Assembly: GCA_015698285.1 (NCBI GenBank)
Contig: CP048685.1
Location: 3,038,001-3,102,000 of the forward strand
Direction: 5' to 3'
DNA: 64,000 nucleotides
Origin: Candidatus Nitronauta litoralis
GTDB lineage: Bacteria; Nitrospinota; Nitrospinia; Nitrospinales; Nitrospinaceae
A model generated the notes under the pieces. It searched no databases and was not told the DNA's origin. It saw only the letters and a program-made list of their open reading frames with translations. This document shows, one piece after another, positions 35,233 to 44,478 of this stretch; position 1 is the stretch's first letter; each line of letters begins with the position of its first letter. The translations under genes were made by a program, and so were the position numbers.

Positions 35233-36114
35233 TTAACCCTCTTGTTCAGCTTGTGGGACTAAATTACGCTCATAAACCAGACCGGTATGTGTGGGGATGA
35301 CCACCTTGGGAAGCGCTTTGCTTTCATCCTCATCCTCTTCATCCTCAGAGTCATTTTCCAGTTTCAGAGACACTTCAATGGCCCTAGGAAGGCTCATTCG
35401 GCCTTCCGCCCCCTCCTGGGCTTTGAAGAGGGATTGCTGGCTTTTTCCTGAAAATTCAATAGGTTCCGTTTTTATTGTATCGACCCATTCGGAAATATAC
35501 TTGACCGATTTCTGGCCTGGTTGATCGCTTGCTGCTTTAGTCGCCTTAACCTTTAGATAGCGGAATTCAAGCTTGTCTACATTTTGAGCGAGCGTGATGA
35601 AGGTAGCCTCTTCCAGGCTTTCCGGGGTATCCTGCAAGGCAGTGTCGAAAGATAACGGCTTTTCGACCAGAATGACCCCGGTTTCTCCTGTTTTGGGATT
35701 CTTTCCCTTAAAAAACCGGACTTCATGAAATTCCGTTGTTCTTGCATCAATGTCGTTTAGACGTCCTGCCGTGGTGATGAATTTGACCTGGTCGGGTTCA
35801 CCATCGAAAGCCAGGATCCGCTTACCTTTAATTTTGTCTGTATTGAGGCGGGAAAATAAAGGAGCATCGGTACCCATCAGGAAAAAGGGATGCGCGGAAT
35901 GAATTTTTTCGGTCAATTGCTCTCCTATGAACCTCAAGCGCTGGTACTGTTCCGCCTTGTCTCCTCCTGCCTTCTGGGAAGAAACTGCAAGTCGAACACT
36001 CACCACAGATAGAGCGCCTATCACGGCGACAATCGCTAATGAAAGAATCAGCTCCAGCAGGGTGAACCCGGATTCGTTTTTTAGTCTGTGGGTAGCCATA
36101 AGGTTTTTAACCAT
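35233..36114 (-). CDS. gspJ: type II secretion minor pseudopilin GspJ
   Basis: This 293-residue protein has the prepilin signature ESGFTLLELILSLAIVAVIG, with Glu5 present, a long N-terminal helix and a beta-rich C-terminal part. An acidic run (SEDEEDEDES) near the end is unusual. It lies between gspI and gspK with almost no spacing and would join the pseudopilus tip complex. Confidence 0.84.
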   Translation of the reverse strand: MVKNLMATHRLKNESGFTLLELILSLAIVAVIGALSVVSVRLAVSSQKAGGDKAEQYQRLRFIGEQLTEKIHSAHPFFLMGTDAPLFSRLNTDKIKGKRILAFDGEPDQVKFITTAGRLNDIDARTTEFHEVRFFKGKNPKTGETGVILVEKPLSFDTALQDTPESLEEATFITLAQNVDKLEFRYLKVKATKAASDQPGQKSVKYISEWVDTIKTEPIEFSGKSQQSLFKAQEGAEGRMSLPRAIEVSLKLENDSEDEEDEDESKALPKVVIPTHTGLVYERNLVPQAEQEG

Positions 36115-36840
36115 TCATTTACAGGAAACACCAATTCCGCAAGGGGGAGTGGAGGTCCCAATTGGCATTCCACTGATATCAAACCGATGATTGGGGTCTT
36201 GCTTGGGGGTTGAGGTTCCAACTTCCGGTTGGGCAGTTCCCACACCCTGGGACTTGGCAAATCCACCAGACCCGGTTGTGGTTGCGGCTAAATTCCCGCC
36301 ACCATCGCTGCTGGTTGCCGTTGGTGAATCTGCTGCAGAACCTCCTCCTGAAGAAAGGCCAGCTGTGTTGCCAAGCAGAACGGTATCCGGAGCCAGACGT
36401 GTGGTATTTCCTTCTTCCCAAAGGGAAGCCAGTTGGATCTGTTTTTCTTCTTTGCCTTCACTCCAGAGAACTTTCAATGTGACCTGATTCAATTGGATTC
36501 CAACACCCGGATCATTTAATGGGGATGCAAAGGGAGCGACTTCGTATTCCCACCGATAATCCGGGTCTAATTCAAAACCACCGGAGTTTTCTTCGGTCTG
36601 AAAATTGACCAGCTCGAGCTCACTGAACTTTGTATTGGCCAGATTGACTCCCCGAATATACCGGTCCGAAGAGGTAGCGAGCTGGACCCCACCCTGAAAA
36701 AGCTGCAGCACCGTTAGAAACCCGGTTGCCAGAATTACCAACGCTGCGATGATTTCTATGAGAGTGAACCCGTCTTCTTCTTTTAAAAGGGATTGATCAG
36801 GAGTCGAAGCCGGGCCAGAAGGTTTCATTTGCCTATGCAT
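36115..36840 (-). CDS. gspI: type II secretion minor pseudopilin GspI
   Basis: This 241-residue protein has the prepilin signature EDGFTLIEIIAALVILATGF. The folded part ends near residue 150 and is followed by a Gly/Ser/Thr-rich tail of about 90 residues (SSGGGSAADSPTATSSDGGG) that common GspI proteins (~125 residues) lack. It overlaps gspH by 8 bp. The tail may be exposed at the pseudopilus tip. Confidence 0.8.
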   Translation of the reverse strand: MHRQMKPSGPASTPDQSLLKEEDGFTLIEIIAALVILATGFLTVLQLFQGGVQLATSSDRYIRGVNLANTKFSELELVNFQTEENSGGFELDPDYRWEYEVAPFASPLNDPGVGIQLNQVTLKVLWSEGKEEKQIQLASLWEEGNTTRLAPDTVLLGNTAGLSSGGGSAADSPTATSSDGGGNLAATTTGSGGFAKSQGVGTAQPEVGTSTPKQDPNHRFDISGMPIGTSTPPCGIGVSCK

Positions 36841-37366
36841 TGTCTTTTTCCGGAGCGTAGGGGTTGTTGGTGATTTCGGGTTTACCCGTTATCTGGTCGA
36901 TTTCGATTTCAAACCATTCCTGCTGATCATCTTCTTTTGGAGCTGAAAGGCGTAGTGCTCCTCCCGACGTATTGCCGCGGGGAAAATAAACTATTGAGAT
37001 TTGTCCGTCGGTTGTGGTGTCTTCACCGTCAAAAAACTCTCGAAAGATAATTCCCTTTGAAAGGGATTTCATTTCTGAAACCTTTCCGGTCTGCAGCTCT
37101 TCGAGCCAGTAACGGTTGTTTTCAAGCTCCGCCTGAAAAACCACCGGGACCTTGGCTGAAACGGCTTTGCTTCGGGCATAACGCAATGCGGTTGTGATCT
37201 CCTTGACGGAGGAACGTTGTTCCATTCTCGTAAGAATGCTGGAAAAGGCGGGTAGGGTGAGGGACGCGATCACAGCAATCACAACAAGAACCAGTATCAA
37301 TTCCAGTAAGGTGAACCCGGAGGAACGATGATTGTTGCAATATGGATCTTGTTTTAAAGTGGTCAT
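36833..37366 (-). CDS. gspH: type II secretion minor pseudopilin GspH
   Basis: This 177-residue protein has the prepilin signature SSGFTLLELILVLVVIAVIA followed by a globular domain of GspH size. It lies 73 bp downstream of gspG and overlaps gspI. It is expected to join the pseudopilus between GspG and the GspIJK tip. Confidence 0.84.
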   Translation of the reverse strand: MTTLKQDPYCNNHRSSGFTLLELILVLVVIAVIASLTLPAFSSILTRMEQRSSVKEITTALRYARSKAVSAKVPVVFQAELENNRYWLEELQTGKVSEMKSLSKGIIFREFFDGEDTTTDGQISIVYFPRGNTSGGALRLSAPKEDDQQEWFEIEIDQITGKPEITNNPYAPEKDNA

Positions 37367-37439
37367 GATCTAGCCCCGGTACCCTGGTTTTACCAGAGTC
37401 GTCACTCGTTGAAAATTGTTGGTGGTAGCGTGAGCCGGA

Positions 37440-37895
37440 TCAGGAGTCTTCGCCTTTATCCATCCCTTTCCAGGACACGATATCCATATCATTGCCCTCA
37501 CCACCTTCGGCGTTATCCGCTCCATAAGACATCAGGTCGTATTCACCATGTTGCCCCGGGTACTCGTATCGGTAGTCGTTTCCCCAGGGATCTTTCGGAA
37601 GGTCCTTTTTCAAATGACCCTTTATGGCTGCCAGACCATCTGATGTGGAAGGGTACTTACCCTTTTCCAACCGATATAAATCCAGAGCCTGTCCCAGCAA
37701 TTCAATTTGAGCCTGGGCATCAGTTTGTTTGGCCTGATCTACGTAGCCGAGAAATTTGGGGGCTACCAGAGAAACCATAATGGCGATCATGGTGATCACC
37801 ACGATCAGTTCGAGTAAGCTGAATCCTCGTTCTCCCCGAATTGAGGGGGCCGTTTTGTTTGAAGCTGGGATTTTTTGAATAACAGGGGTTTGCAT
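37440..37895 (-). CDS. gspG: type II secretion major pseudopilin GspG
   Basis: This 151-residue protein starts at the ATG at 37895, which has AGGAG 5 nt upstream (the frame reaches 37925). It has a GERGFSLLELIVVITMIAIM leader/helix and the GspG domain with RLEKGKYPSTSDGLAAI, GHLKKDLPKDPWGNDY and YDLMSYGADNAEGGEGN, the calcium-binding loop region. It builds the pseudopilus shaft after leader cleavage by a prepilin peptidase. Confidence 0.93.
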   Translation of the reverse strand: MQTPVIQKIPASNKTAPSIRGERGFSLLELIVVITMIAIMVSLVAPKFLGYVDQAKQTDAQAQIELLGQALDLYRLEKGKYPSTSDGLAAIKGHLKKDLPKDPWGNDYRYEYPGQHGEYDLMSYGADNAEGGEGNDMDIVSWKGMDKGEDS

Positions 37896-37908
37896 GGTGC
37901 TCCTCATG

Positions 37909-39135
37909 TTAAAAAGCAAGATCATTCAGGCTGACAATTCCTCCCAGAACGCTGCCTACGATGAATAGAATACAAATGGCCAGAGCCAGAATTAGAATGG
38001 GTCCAATCAGGCTGATGGCTCTTTTAAGAGCGTTGTCCACTTCCTTGTCGAAAATATTGGCAACCTTCACCAGCATTTCGTCCAACGCTCCGGTTTCTTC
38101 GCCCACTACGATCATGTGAACGGCGAGTGGTGGAAAGACTCCGGATTTTTGAAGTGAGCGGGACATGCCTTGTCCTCCCTTGACTGCAGAATGAAGGGAC
38201 TGGACAGACTTTGAAATCACCTTGTTGTCGACGATGGTGGTCACAATGGCTAAAGCCTGTAATACCGGTACCCCGCTTTTCTGCAGGGTCGACATGGTCC
38301 TGGAAAAACGAGACACTTCAATTTTACGAATGAGGTCGCCAAAAACCGGTAGCTTCAGCAGGAAGGCATCCCATTTGGGTTTTCCTTCGGCACTGGTTAT
38401 GTATTTAAAGAAACCGAATATGGCAAGGCCTATTAAGAGGAAAAAAGCCCACCAGTATTGAGTTACCCATTTACTGAACTGCATCAGGAATACGGTGATC
38501 AAGGGCAGCCGGTGCTCCATCCCTTCGAAGATGGCCTCAAATTTAGGAACCACGACAGTCATCAGGACTACGATCGCTCCTCCACCCATGACGACCAGGA
38601 AAAGAGGGTAGGCCAGCGAGGTCAGGATTTTGCTTTTCATATCCTGTGAAGCTTCAAGAAACGAAGCCAGTCTTTCTAGTACAACGTTAAGCACACCCCC
38701 CGCTTCACCAGCGCGAATCATGCTGATATAAAGTTTTGGAAAAACTGTGGGATATATGGCCAGGGCTTCTGAGAATGTGCTACCGGCATGCACCCGTTTT
38801 TGAACATCGGCGAATACCTCGCGAGCTTTTTCGTTTTGGGTGAGGTTGACGGTGATTGAAAGGCTACGATCCAGGGTGAGTCCGGATGTGATCAATGTCG
38901 AAAGCTGCTGGGTGAAATTTAGAATTTCCCTTTTGGGAACGTTTTGCAGCCATTCCATTCCGGGAATTTTAAATTGGCTGCCGCCACTTTTCCCAGGACT
39001 GTCCGTCGTGACTTTTATTGGGAAGTAGCGAAGTTTGCGTACTTTTTCAATGGCAACACGCAGGTCCGGCGCTTCAAGATCGCCTTCTACGACCTTTCCT
39101 GCTTCGTCCGTTGCCTGATAGAAATAGACTGCCAT
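37909..39135 (-). CDS. gspF: type II secretion inner-membrane platform protein GspF
   Basis: This 408-residue protein has the GspF/PilC layout: a soluble N-terminal domain beginning with YQATDEAGKVVEGDLEAPD, then two repeated T2SF domains each followed by membrane helices (LTSLAYPLFLVVMGGGAIVVLM and an end segment GPILILALAICILFIVG, plus one in the middle). GspF is the platform around which the pseudopilus assembles. Confidence 0.92.
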   Translation of the reverse strand: MAVYFYQATDEAGKVVEGDLEAPDLRVAIEKVRKLRYFPIKVTTDSPGKSGGSQFKIPGMEWLQNVPKREILNFTQQLSTLITSGLTLDRSLSITVNLTQNEKAREVFADVQKRVHAGSTFSEALAIYPTVFPKLYISMIRAGEAGGVLNVVLERLASFLEASQDMKSKILTSLAYPLFLVVMGGGAIVVLMTVVVPKFEAIFEGMEHRLPLITVFLMQFSKWVTQYWWAFFLLIGLAIFGFFKYITSAEGKPKWDAFLLKLPVFGDLIRKIEVSRFSRTMSTLQKSGVPVLQALAIVTTIVDNKVISKSVQSLHSAVKGGQGMSRSLQKSGVFPPLAVHMIVVGEETGALDEMLVKVANIFDKEVDNALKRAISLIGPILILALAICILFIVGSVLGGIVSLNDLAF

Positions 39136-39154
39136 AAAGGATGATGGTTTTTAG

Positions 39155-40867
39155 TTAGCCAACCTGGTCTGCCTGGGTGACCCGCATGATTTCTTCAACG
39201 GTCGTCAATCCCCGAATAACTTTTCTAAGACCGTCTTCACGCAAAACGTTCATGCCAAGTTTGCGACCGCGGTCCCGGATGGTCTGAGCCCCTGATTTGG
39301 TCAGGATGAGTTTGCGAATGCTATCGTCAATAATCAGGAGTTCATAAATCCCCATCCTGCCTTTGTACCCTGTTGTGTTGCAGTTTTTGCAGCCGGTTCC
39401 CCGGTATGCTTTTACTGATCGATCTTTTTTGATTCCCAGCTCGGATTTGGTTTCGTTGTCCAGTTCGTAAGAAACTTTGCATTCCGTGCAAATCACCCGC
39501 ACGAGCCTCTGGGCCAGAACACCCAGCACCGCGGAAGAAAGCAGGAAACTTTCAACCCCCATGTCTTGCAGACGGGTGATGGCACCCGCCGCATCATTGG
39601 TGTGCACGGTACTGAAAACCAGATGGCCCGTGAGTGCAGCCTGGATCGCAATGTCTGCGGTTTCCGGGTCGCGAATCTCACCGATCATGATGACATCGGG
39701 ATCCTGACGCACAATAGACCGTAGTCCGTTGGCAAAGGTCAGGCCGATCTGTGGTTTGACGTGAATCTGGTTGATCCCTCTTAACTGGTACTCGACTGGG
39801 TCTTCGATCGTGACAATTTTTTTATCCGGAGTGTTGATCTTGGACAGTCCTGCATAAAGCGTGGTCGTTTTACCACTACCCGTGGGCCCTGTTACCAGGA
39901 TCATGCCGTAGGGTTTTTTGATGAGTTGTTGAAAAAGTTCGAGTTCTTTTTTGGGAAAGCCCAGATGCTCAAGGTCCACTACAATGTTGCCCCGGTCAAG
40001 AATACGCATGACCACACTTTCGCCATAAATTGTGGGCAGAGTGGAAACACGAATGTCGATATCCTTGCCCTGTGTTTTGACCCTTATCTTTCCATCCTGG
40101 GGTAAACGACGCTCGGATATATCGAGCTTTGCCATGATTTTGATACGGGTGCTGATGGCTGATTGGAGTCTTTTGGGCGGTGCTTCAAAATCGTACAACA
40201 TCCCATCAATACGGTAACGCAGAGCCAGCTCTTCCATGAAGGGCTCGAGGTGAATATCACTGGCTCCGGTTTCAATAGCCTGGTTGATGATGTGGTTCAC
40301 CAGTTTAATGACCGGCGCCTCGGACGCCATGTCGCGGATGTGTTCGGTATTTTCCCAATCCTGATCGAGGTCGGCATCTTCATCTGAGATGTCCCCTACC
40401 ATGCGGTCCATCGCGGAACCGCCAAGCCCATAGTAATTCTCTATGGCTTCCTGAATATCCTCCGGAGCACTGAGTGTGAGTTTGATATCTTTGCCAGTTG
40501 AAATTTTCAGGTCTTCAAAAGTCGACCAGTCAAAGGGGTCGAAGACCGCGAGTGTCAAGCTGCCGTTTTCCACGGCCAATGGGAAAACAGTTTTTTCCTT
40601 GAGATAGCCTTCGGGAAACTGGAGGTCCGGAACAGGTAGCTGGTCTCTTGGATATTGTTCCTTGGTTATATAAGGGTAACCAAGATCTTTGCTGAGGGTT
40701 TCAAGCAAAGTTTGCACGTGTAGGTAACCATGCTCTACCAGTGCCCGGCCAAGAAACTTTCCATTCTGCAATTTGTTTTTTCGGATTTCTTCAATCGCAT
40801 CCGGGGTGATCTGGTTATGTTCCAGAAGGATTTTTTCTACCGGATCAATCTTCTTAAGTGCTGTCAT
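39155..40867 (-). CDS. gspE: type II secretion ATPase GspE
   Basis: This 570-residue secretion ATPase has N-terminal MshEN-like domains, Walker A GPTGSGKTTTLYAGL, an Asp box, Walker B IMIGEIRDPETADIAIQAA and the His box HLVFSTVHTNDAAGAITR. A zinc-binding four-Cys motif follows (CTECK and CKNCN). It powers pseudopilus growth from the cytosolic face. It lies 12 bp after gspC and 19 bp before gspF. Confidence 0.94.
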   Translation of the reverse strand: MTALKKIDPVEKILLEHNQITPDAIEEIRKNKLQNGKFLGRALVEHGYLHVQTLLETLSKDLGYPYITKEQYPRDQLPVPDLQFPEGYLKEKTVFPLAVENGSLTLAVFDPFDWSTFEDLKISTGKDIKLTLSAPEDIQEAIENYYGLGGSAMDRMVGDISDEDADLDQDWENTEHIRDMASEAPVIKLVNHIINQAIETGASDIHLEPFMEELALRYRIDGMLYDFEAPPKRLQSAISTRIKIMAKLDISERRLPQDGKIRVKTQGKDIDIRVSTLPTIYGESVVMRILDRGNIVVDLEHLGFPKKELELFQQLIKKPYGMILVTGPTGSGKTTTLYAGLSKINTPDKKIVTIEDPVEYQLRGINQIHVKPQIGLTFANGLRSIVRQDPDVIMIGEIRDPETADIAIQAALTGHLVFSTVHTNDAAGAITRLQDMGVESFLLSSAVLGVLAQRLVRVICTECKVSYELDNETKSELGIKKDRSVKAYRGTGCKNCNTTGYKGRMGIYELLIIDDSIRKLILTKSGAQTIRDRGRKLGMNVLREDGLRKVIRGLTTVEEIMRVTQADQVG

Positions 40868-40879
40868 TTTATATAGGCC

Positions 40880-41839
40880 TCATCGAGGTACCCCGGAGAC
40901 ATGGGGAATAACATTTGAAGCTGTAGGTGCGCTGATCGCTCCGGAAATTCTGGGCGGTGTAATTTTAGGGGGTGTTATTTCCCGCTGAACTTGTCCTGGC
41001 TGTATGTTTGGCAGGGTGACGTTAGGCGGTAATTTAATATTGGGTGGTACCGTGATTTTAGGTAGAGCCGGTGTTTTCCTGTTCTTACTCGATTTAACTC
41101 TCCTTGAAGAAGCCGGCTTCGGAGAAGTCGTTGGTCTGCTTCGCGCTCGCCTGTTTTTATTGGGACTCACCACACGTGGTCTCGCGGGTGCTTTTTTGAT
41201 TTTCTCTACATCAATTTTACTAGTACCGCGTCCTTTTTTATTTTTATGAAAAAGATGGGTTCCTTTTCTTTGAATCTGGTCGGCAGGTGTGCGCTTGGCA
41301 AGGCGGAGCGTCATTGAACTACCCTGAGAATCATTCGTGAGTGAGACCCGGGTCTTTTCGATTTTTTTAATTTTAAAACCACCCAGACTATCGCCGAGGT
41401 AATAGCCCTTCCGTTTGACCTTCTTCTCCTGCATTTTATTTCCAGCGCCCATTATGGAATATTTTCCTTCCAGAAATGCGACACGGGTACCCGCAGCGAT
41501 GAAGGTTCCCTTCAAGCTGACATTGGGGGGTGGCACCGTTGGCCTCTGAATCGTGGGGGAAACAACCTTGGGAGCGTTGGTCTTTGGAGGCGGTGGTTTT
41601 TTATATTCCACACGCTGCTTCCTGAAAAGGTTGGCGGTTGCGATCGGGTTAACATCAGCCCTGCTGAGATAAGGGCGTGTCACTTTGGTTTCTTCCATTT
41701 GGCGCTTTTCAGGATGAATTGTGCGTGGGTCGACCCTGGAGGGGTGACTGGGTTCAATCCAGATAATAGTGGCGAATGACGCAAATGCGATGCTCATTAG
41801 AGCCAGAAATGCGTTAAAAATGGTGAGCTTTTGTTGCAC
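40880..41839 (-). CDS. gspC: type II secretion GspC-like inner-membrane protein with basic Pro-rich tail
   Basis: GTG at 41839 is used because AAGGGG lies just upstream (the open frame reaches a TTG at 41869); 319 residues. A membrane helix (FNAFLALMSIAFASFATIIW) is followed by the homology region (LFRKQRVEYKK, then SLKGTFIAAGTRVAFLEGKYS, GYYLGDSLGGFKI). No PDZ or coiled-coil domain follows. Instead there are ~120 residues rich in Lys/Arg and Pro (KKAPARPRVVSPNKNRRARS) and PPNI/PPKITP repeats. GspC links the secretin to the inner platform. It is the first gene of the operon. The tail is unusual. Confidence 0.75.
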   Translation of the reverse strand: MQQKLTIFNAFLALMSIAFASFATIIWIEPSHPSRVDPRTIHPEKRQMEETKVTRPYLSRADVNPIATANLFRKQRVEYKKPPPPKTNAPKVVSPTIQRPTVPPPNVSLKGTFIAAGTRVAFLEGKYSIMGAGNKMQEKKVKRKGYYLGDSLGGFKIKKIEKTRVSLTNDSQGSSMTLRLAKRTPADQIQRKGTHLFHKNKKGRGTSKIDVEKIKKAPARPRVVSPNKNRRARSRPTTSPKPASSRRVKSSKNRKTPALPKITVPPNIKLPPNVTLPNIQPGQVQREITPPKITPPRISGAISAPTASNVIPHVSGVPR

Positions 41840-42121
41840 TTTTCCCCTTGGGATCGACGTTAAGACCAATAATATAAGTACATTATACCAAGTTCCGGGG
41901 GAGGTCCGCCAACCGAAAAAAAGCCTGTTTTTTGATGGAGGTGACCCAATGCCCCTGCTGTGCTATGCTGGTCTTCGATTTCTTAACGGTTTTTTAAAAC
42001 AAAAGGTTAAGCGGTTTTCCCGTGTAGGAAAACGGGGGATAAAAGGTCCTTTTTAAGGCTTTCAAGGTTGGTTTCCGGGGTCTCGGGAACACGGCCTGGA
42101 TATTTTCTGGAGGCAAGATCA

Positions 42122-42484
42122 ATGAGTGCGCAAAATTTACTGGTTGAGATTAAAAAACACCTGCCACTTCGCGTTTATGGCAATGGGCCGGTAATGGAGA
42201 TATTGAGGGAGATGGGAAAAGTGGTGAATAAGAAAACGCCCCTGACCGCCACTGAGGTGTTTCGTGATGCGGAGTCCGGTGAGGTTGTTTGTGAAGTGGT
42301 GATCGAGGGCGAAGAAAAAATTACAGCCGCTCTTTCCAATTTAAAACTGGATATCACCCACCCGCTGTACCGCAAAGTAAAAAATTACCGGAATGAAGTG
42401 GCGAATGAACTGGCTAAACCTGAAGATGGCGGTGGAATCAACAGCCAGGGTTTTCGTATGGGCAGTTTGTACGGAAAGAAATAG
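42122..42484 (+). CDS. conserved small protein of unknown function
   Basis: This 120-residue protein starts at the ATG at 42122, with GGAGG 9 nt upstream; the open frame reaches 42068. It has no signal peptide or membrane segment. The chain is mixed alpha/beta with VKNYRNEVANELAKPEDGGG near the C-terminus. No family is recognised. It lies 94 bp before the stop-to-start gap of the RDD gene and might be in one transcript with it. Confidence 0.6.
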   Translation: MSAQNLLVEIKKHLPLRVYGNGPVMEILREMGKVVNKKTPLTATEVFRDAESGEVVCEVVIEGEEKITAALSNLKLDITHPLYRKVKNYRNEVANELAKPEDGGGINSQGFRMGSLYGKK

Positions 42485-42595
42485 TTTTTTTTATTTATAT
42501 ATGCAAGCTTATATCAGGCAGGAAATTAGATTGGTTTTGAAAAGAGTTTCACGGACTCTTTAAAAATAAACCGGGTTTTGTTGGGAGGTAGGAAT

Positions 42596-43003
42596 ATGCA
42601 GGAGGAGAATTACGCGGGCTTCTGGATTCGGGCAGTGGCCGTATTGATTGATGTGGTTATTATGATTGTCGTACTGGGTATCCCCCTGGCCTTTATTTTT
42701 GGTGGTCCTCTAGAGCCGGGGAGTGGTGCCGATGTTTTGTTTAATTATATTGTTCCCTTTGCCTTAACCGTTTTTTTCTGGCTTAAATATCTTGGGACAC
42801 CGGGAAAAATGATCCTGAAATTAAAAGTGGTGGATAAAGATACCCACCAAGCGCTCTCCATGGGGCAGGCTGTAGGACGGTACTTTGCTTATATCATCGC
42901 CATCCTGCCGTTATTTCTGGGATTCATCTGGATCGCCTTCGATGAGAACAAGCAGGGCTGGCACGACAAACTGGCCGGAAGCGTGGTGTTGAGAGATGAA
43001 TAG
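42596..43003 (+). CDS. RDD-family membrane protein
   Basis: This 135-residue protein starts at the ATG at 42596 with GGGAGG upstream. It has the RDD layout of three membrane segments: an early AGFWIRAVAVLIDVVIMIVV, whose Arg and Asp are in the usual place, VLFNYIVPFALTVFFWLKYL, and AIFAYIIAILPLF-like text near the end (GRYFAYIIAILPLFLGFIWI). LGTPGKMILKLKVVD is the conserved loop. The function of the family is poorly known. Confidence 0.82.
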   Translation: MQEENYAGFWIRAVAVLIDVVIMIVVLGIPLAFIFGGPLEPGSGADVLFNYIVPFALTVFFWLKYLGTPGKMILKLKVVDKDTHQALSMGQAVGRYFAYIIAILPLFLGFIWIAFDENKQGWHDKLAGSVVLRDE

Positions 43004-43014
43004 AAATGCTTCTA

Positions 43015-44361
43015 CTAAGCATTCTCTGAATTGATAAACTTTTTCAGGAACGGGAACATTGCGCCGCGTTTTTCGATCATCTCTTCACGGGATTTTTTCA
43101 CGACTTGTTCGTCGATGAGTGCAACCCCGCGTTCGGCCGCAAATTTTTCAATCCCGGAAACCACCATCCCGCGTGCAAAAGAAGGAATCCGCTCCAGCCG
43201 GGCTTTGGCTTCATCGGTCCATACCTGGCGATATTCCACTTCCAGCCCCAGAGTGTCTTCCACTTTCAGTTCGATGGTCTTGCCACCGGCGTTACCCGGT
43301 TCGTAGTCACAGGAGGGATCTTGCGCCATATAGTTGCCGGTTTCGGCAAAGGCGCGCGCCCGACAGCCGGAACACATGGCCGAAAACTCACAGGTGCCAC
43401 ATCGGTCTTCGAGATTCGAACGGTCCCGCAGTTGTTTCATTAATGGGGCGTTGTACCAGAGGTTGTCAAAGGTGTCTGTCTTCAGGTTGCCTACAGATTC
43501 TGCAATGAAAGGGCAGGGGGTGAGATCCCCTTCCGGGCTGATCCTGCTGTAATGGGTGCCCGCCGGGCAACCGCCGGAATAAGTACGCTGATAAACTGAC
43601 TCCGGATCGTTTTCGTAAACCACACGCTTGTACTGCGGTGCGCACTTGGAATTGATCATCAGGCGGCCCTTGTATTTCATCTGTTCCTGATAAAGCAGTT
43701 TGAGCGCTTCTTCGTAAGCTTCGTTGCTGATGTCTGTGTTGCCTTGCCCTCGTCCAGTGCAGACGAGGAAGTAGAGGTTGAACGCTACCGCCCCGATACG
43801 CTCGGAAAATTCAACGACCGCCGGAATTTCCTTATAATTCATGTCCGAGACCGACATCTGGATGAGGAAATCAACTCCCACTTCGTTGAGGATATCGAAC
43901 GCTGCCATGGATTGTTCCCAGGCACGGTCAACACCGCGAAACTGGTTATGCTTGCCCGGTTCCATTGAGTCGATACTGATTCCCACCCCGTGAGCGCCGG
44001 CTTCTTTGATTTTTTTTGCGTTGTCGTGATTGATCATGGTGCCGTTGGTCCCCAGTACGACCATGAATTTTCGGTCGGCGGCGTAGCGCACGATGTCATA
44101 GATGTCCGGGCGCAATAGCGGTTCACCACCGGTCAGGATCAAAAACGCATTCGGATTGACCTGGGCAATCTGGTCGATCACGCGATAGCACTCTTCTGTG
44201 CTGAGTTCATCGGATTTGAATCCACCGCGAAAATCAGCATCCAGGTAGCAATGATCGCAATTCAGGTTACAGCGTTTGGTGAGATTCCATGAAATGGAAT
44301 AGGCGCGAAACGGGTTGGCAGTCGGTTTTGTCCCAGGTTCTGAAACGGTAGTTGTCGTCAT
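43015..44361 (-). CDS. radical-SAM/SPASM protein with C-terminal PCP-reductase-like domain
   Basis: This 448-residue protein has the radical-SAM motif CNLNCDHCYL (CxxxCxxC), TGGEPLLRPD for SAM binding, and a SPASM-type Cys-rich part (SRISPEGDLTPCPF, CGTCEFSAMCSGCRARAFA) for extra Fe-S clusters. The last ~50 residues (WTDEAKARLERIPSFARGMV, then the VALIDEQVV end) match the small PCP_red domain known from protochlorophyllide reductase subunits. Related proteins modify peptides or tetrapyrroles (for example NirJ-like heme steps). The substrate is unknown. It is convergent with the RDD gene. Confidence 0.82.
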   Translation of the reverse strand: MTTTTVSEPGTKPTANPFRAYSISWNLTKRCNLNCDHCYLDADFRGGFKSDELSTEECYRVIDQIAQVNPNAFLILTGGEPLLRPDIYDIVRYAADRKFMVVLGTNGTMINHDNAKKIKEAGAHGVGISIDSMEPGKHNQFRGVDRAWEQSMAAFDILNEVGVDFLIQMSVSDMNYKEIPAVVEFSERIGAVAFNLYFLVCTGRGQGNTDISNEAYEEALKLLYQEQMKYKGRLMINSKCAPQYKRVVYENDPESVYQRTYSGGCPAGTHYSRISPEGDLTPCPFIAESVGNLKTDTFDNLWYNAPLMKQLRDRSNLEDRCGTCEFSAMCSGCRARAFAETGNYMAQDPSCDYEPGNAGGKTIELKVEDTLGLEVEYRQVWTDEAKARLERIPSFARGMVVSGIEKFAAERGVALIDEQVVKKSREEMIEKRGAMFPFLKKFINSENA

Positions 44362-44478
44362 GGTATATTAGGCTTTCAAGGCATTGAGCCGTAAGAATTA
44401 AAATTAGATCGGAGTCCTCAAAAAAGAGGCTCTATTCGAATCCCACATAATAGCATATTTCCCAACAGGCAGTCCTAA

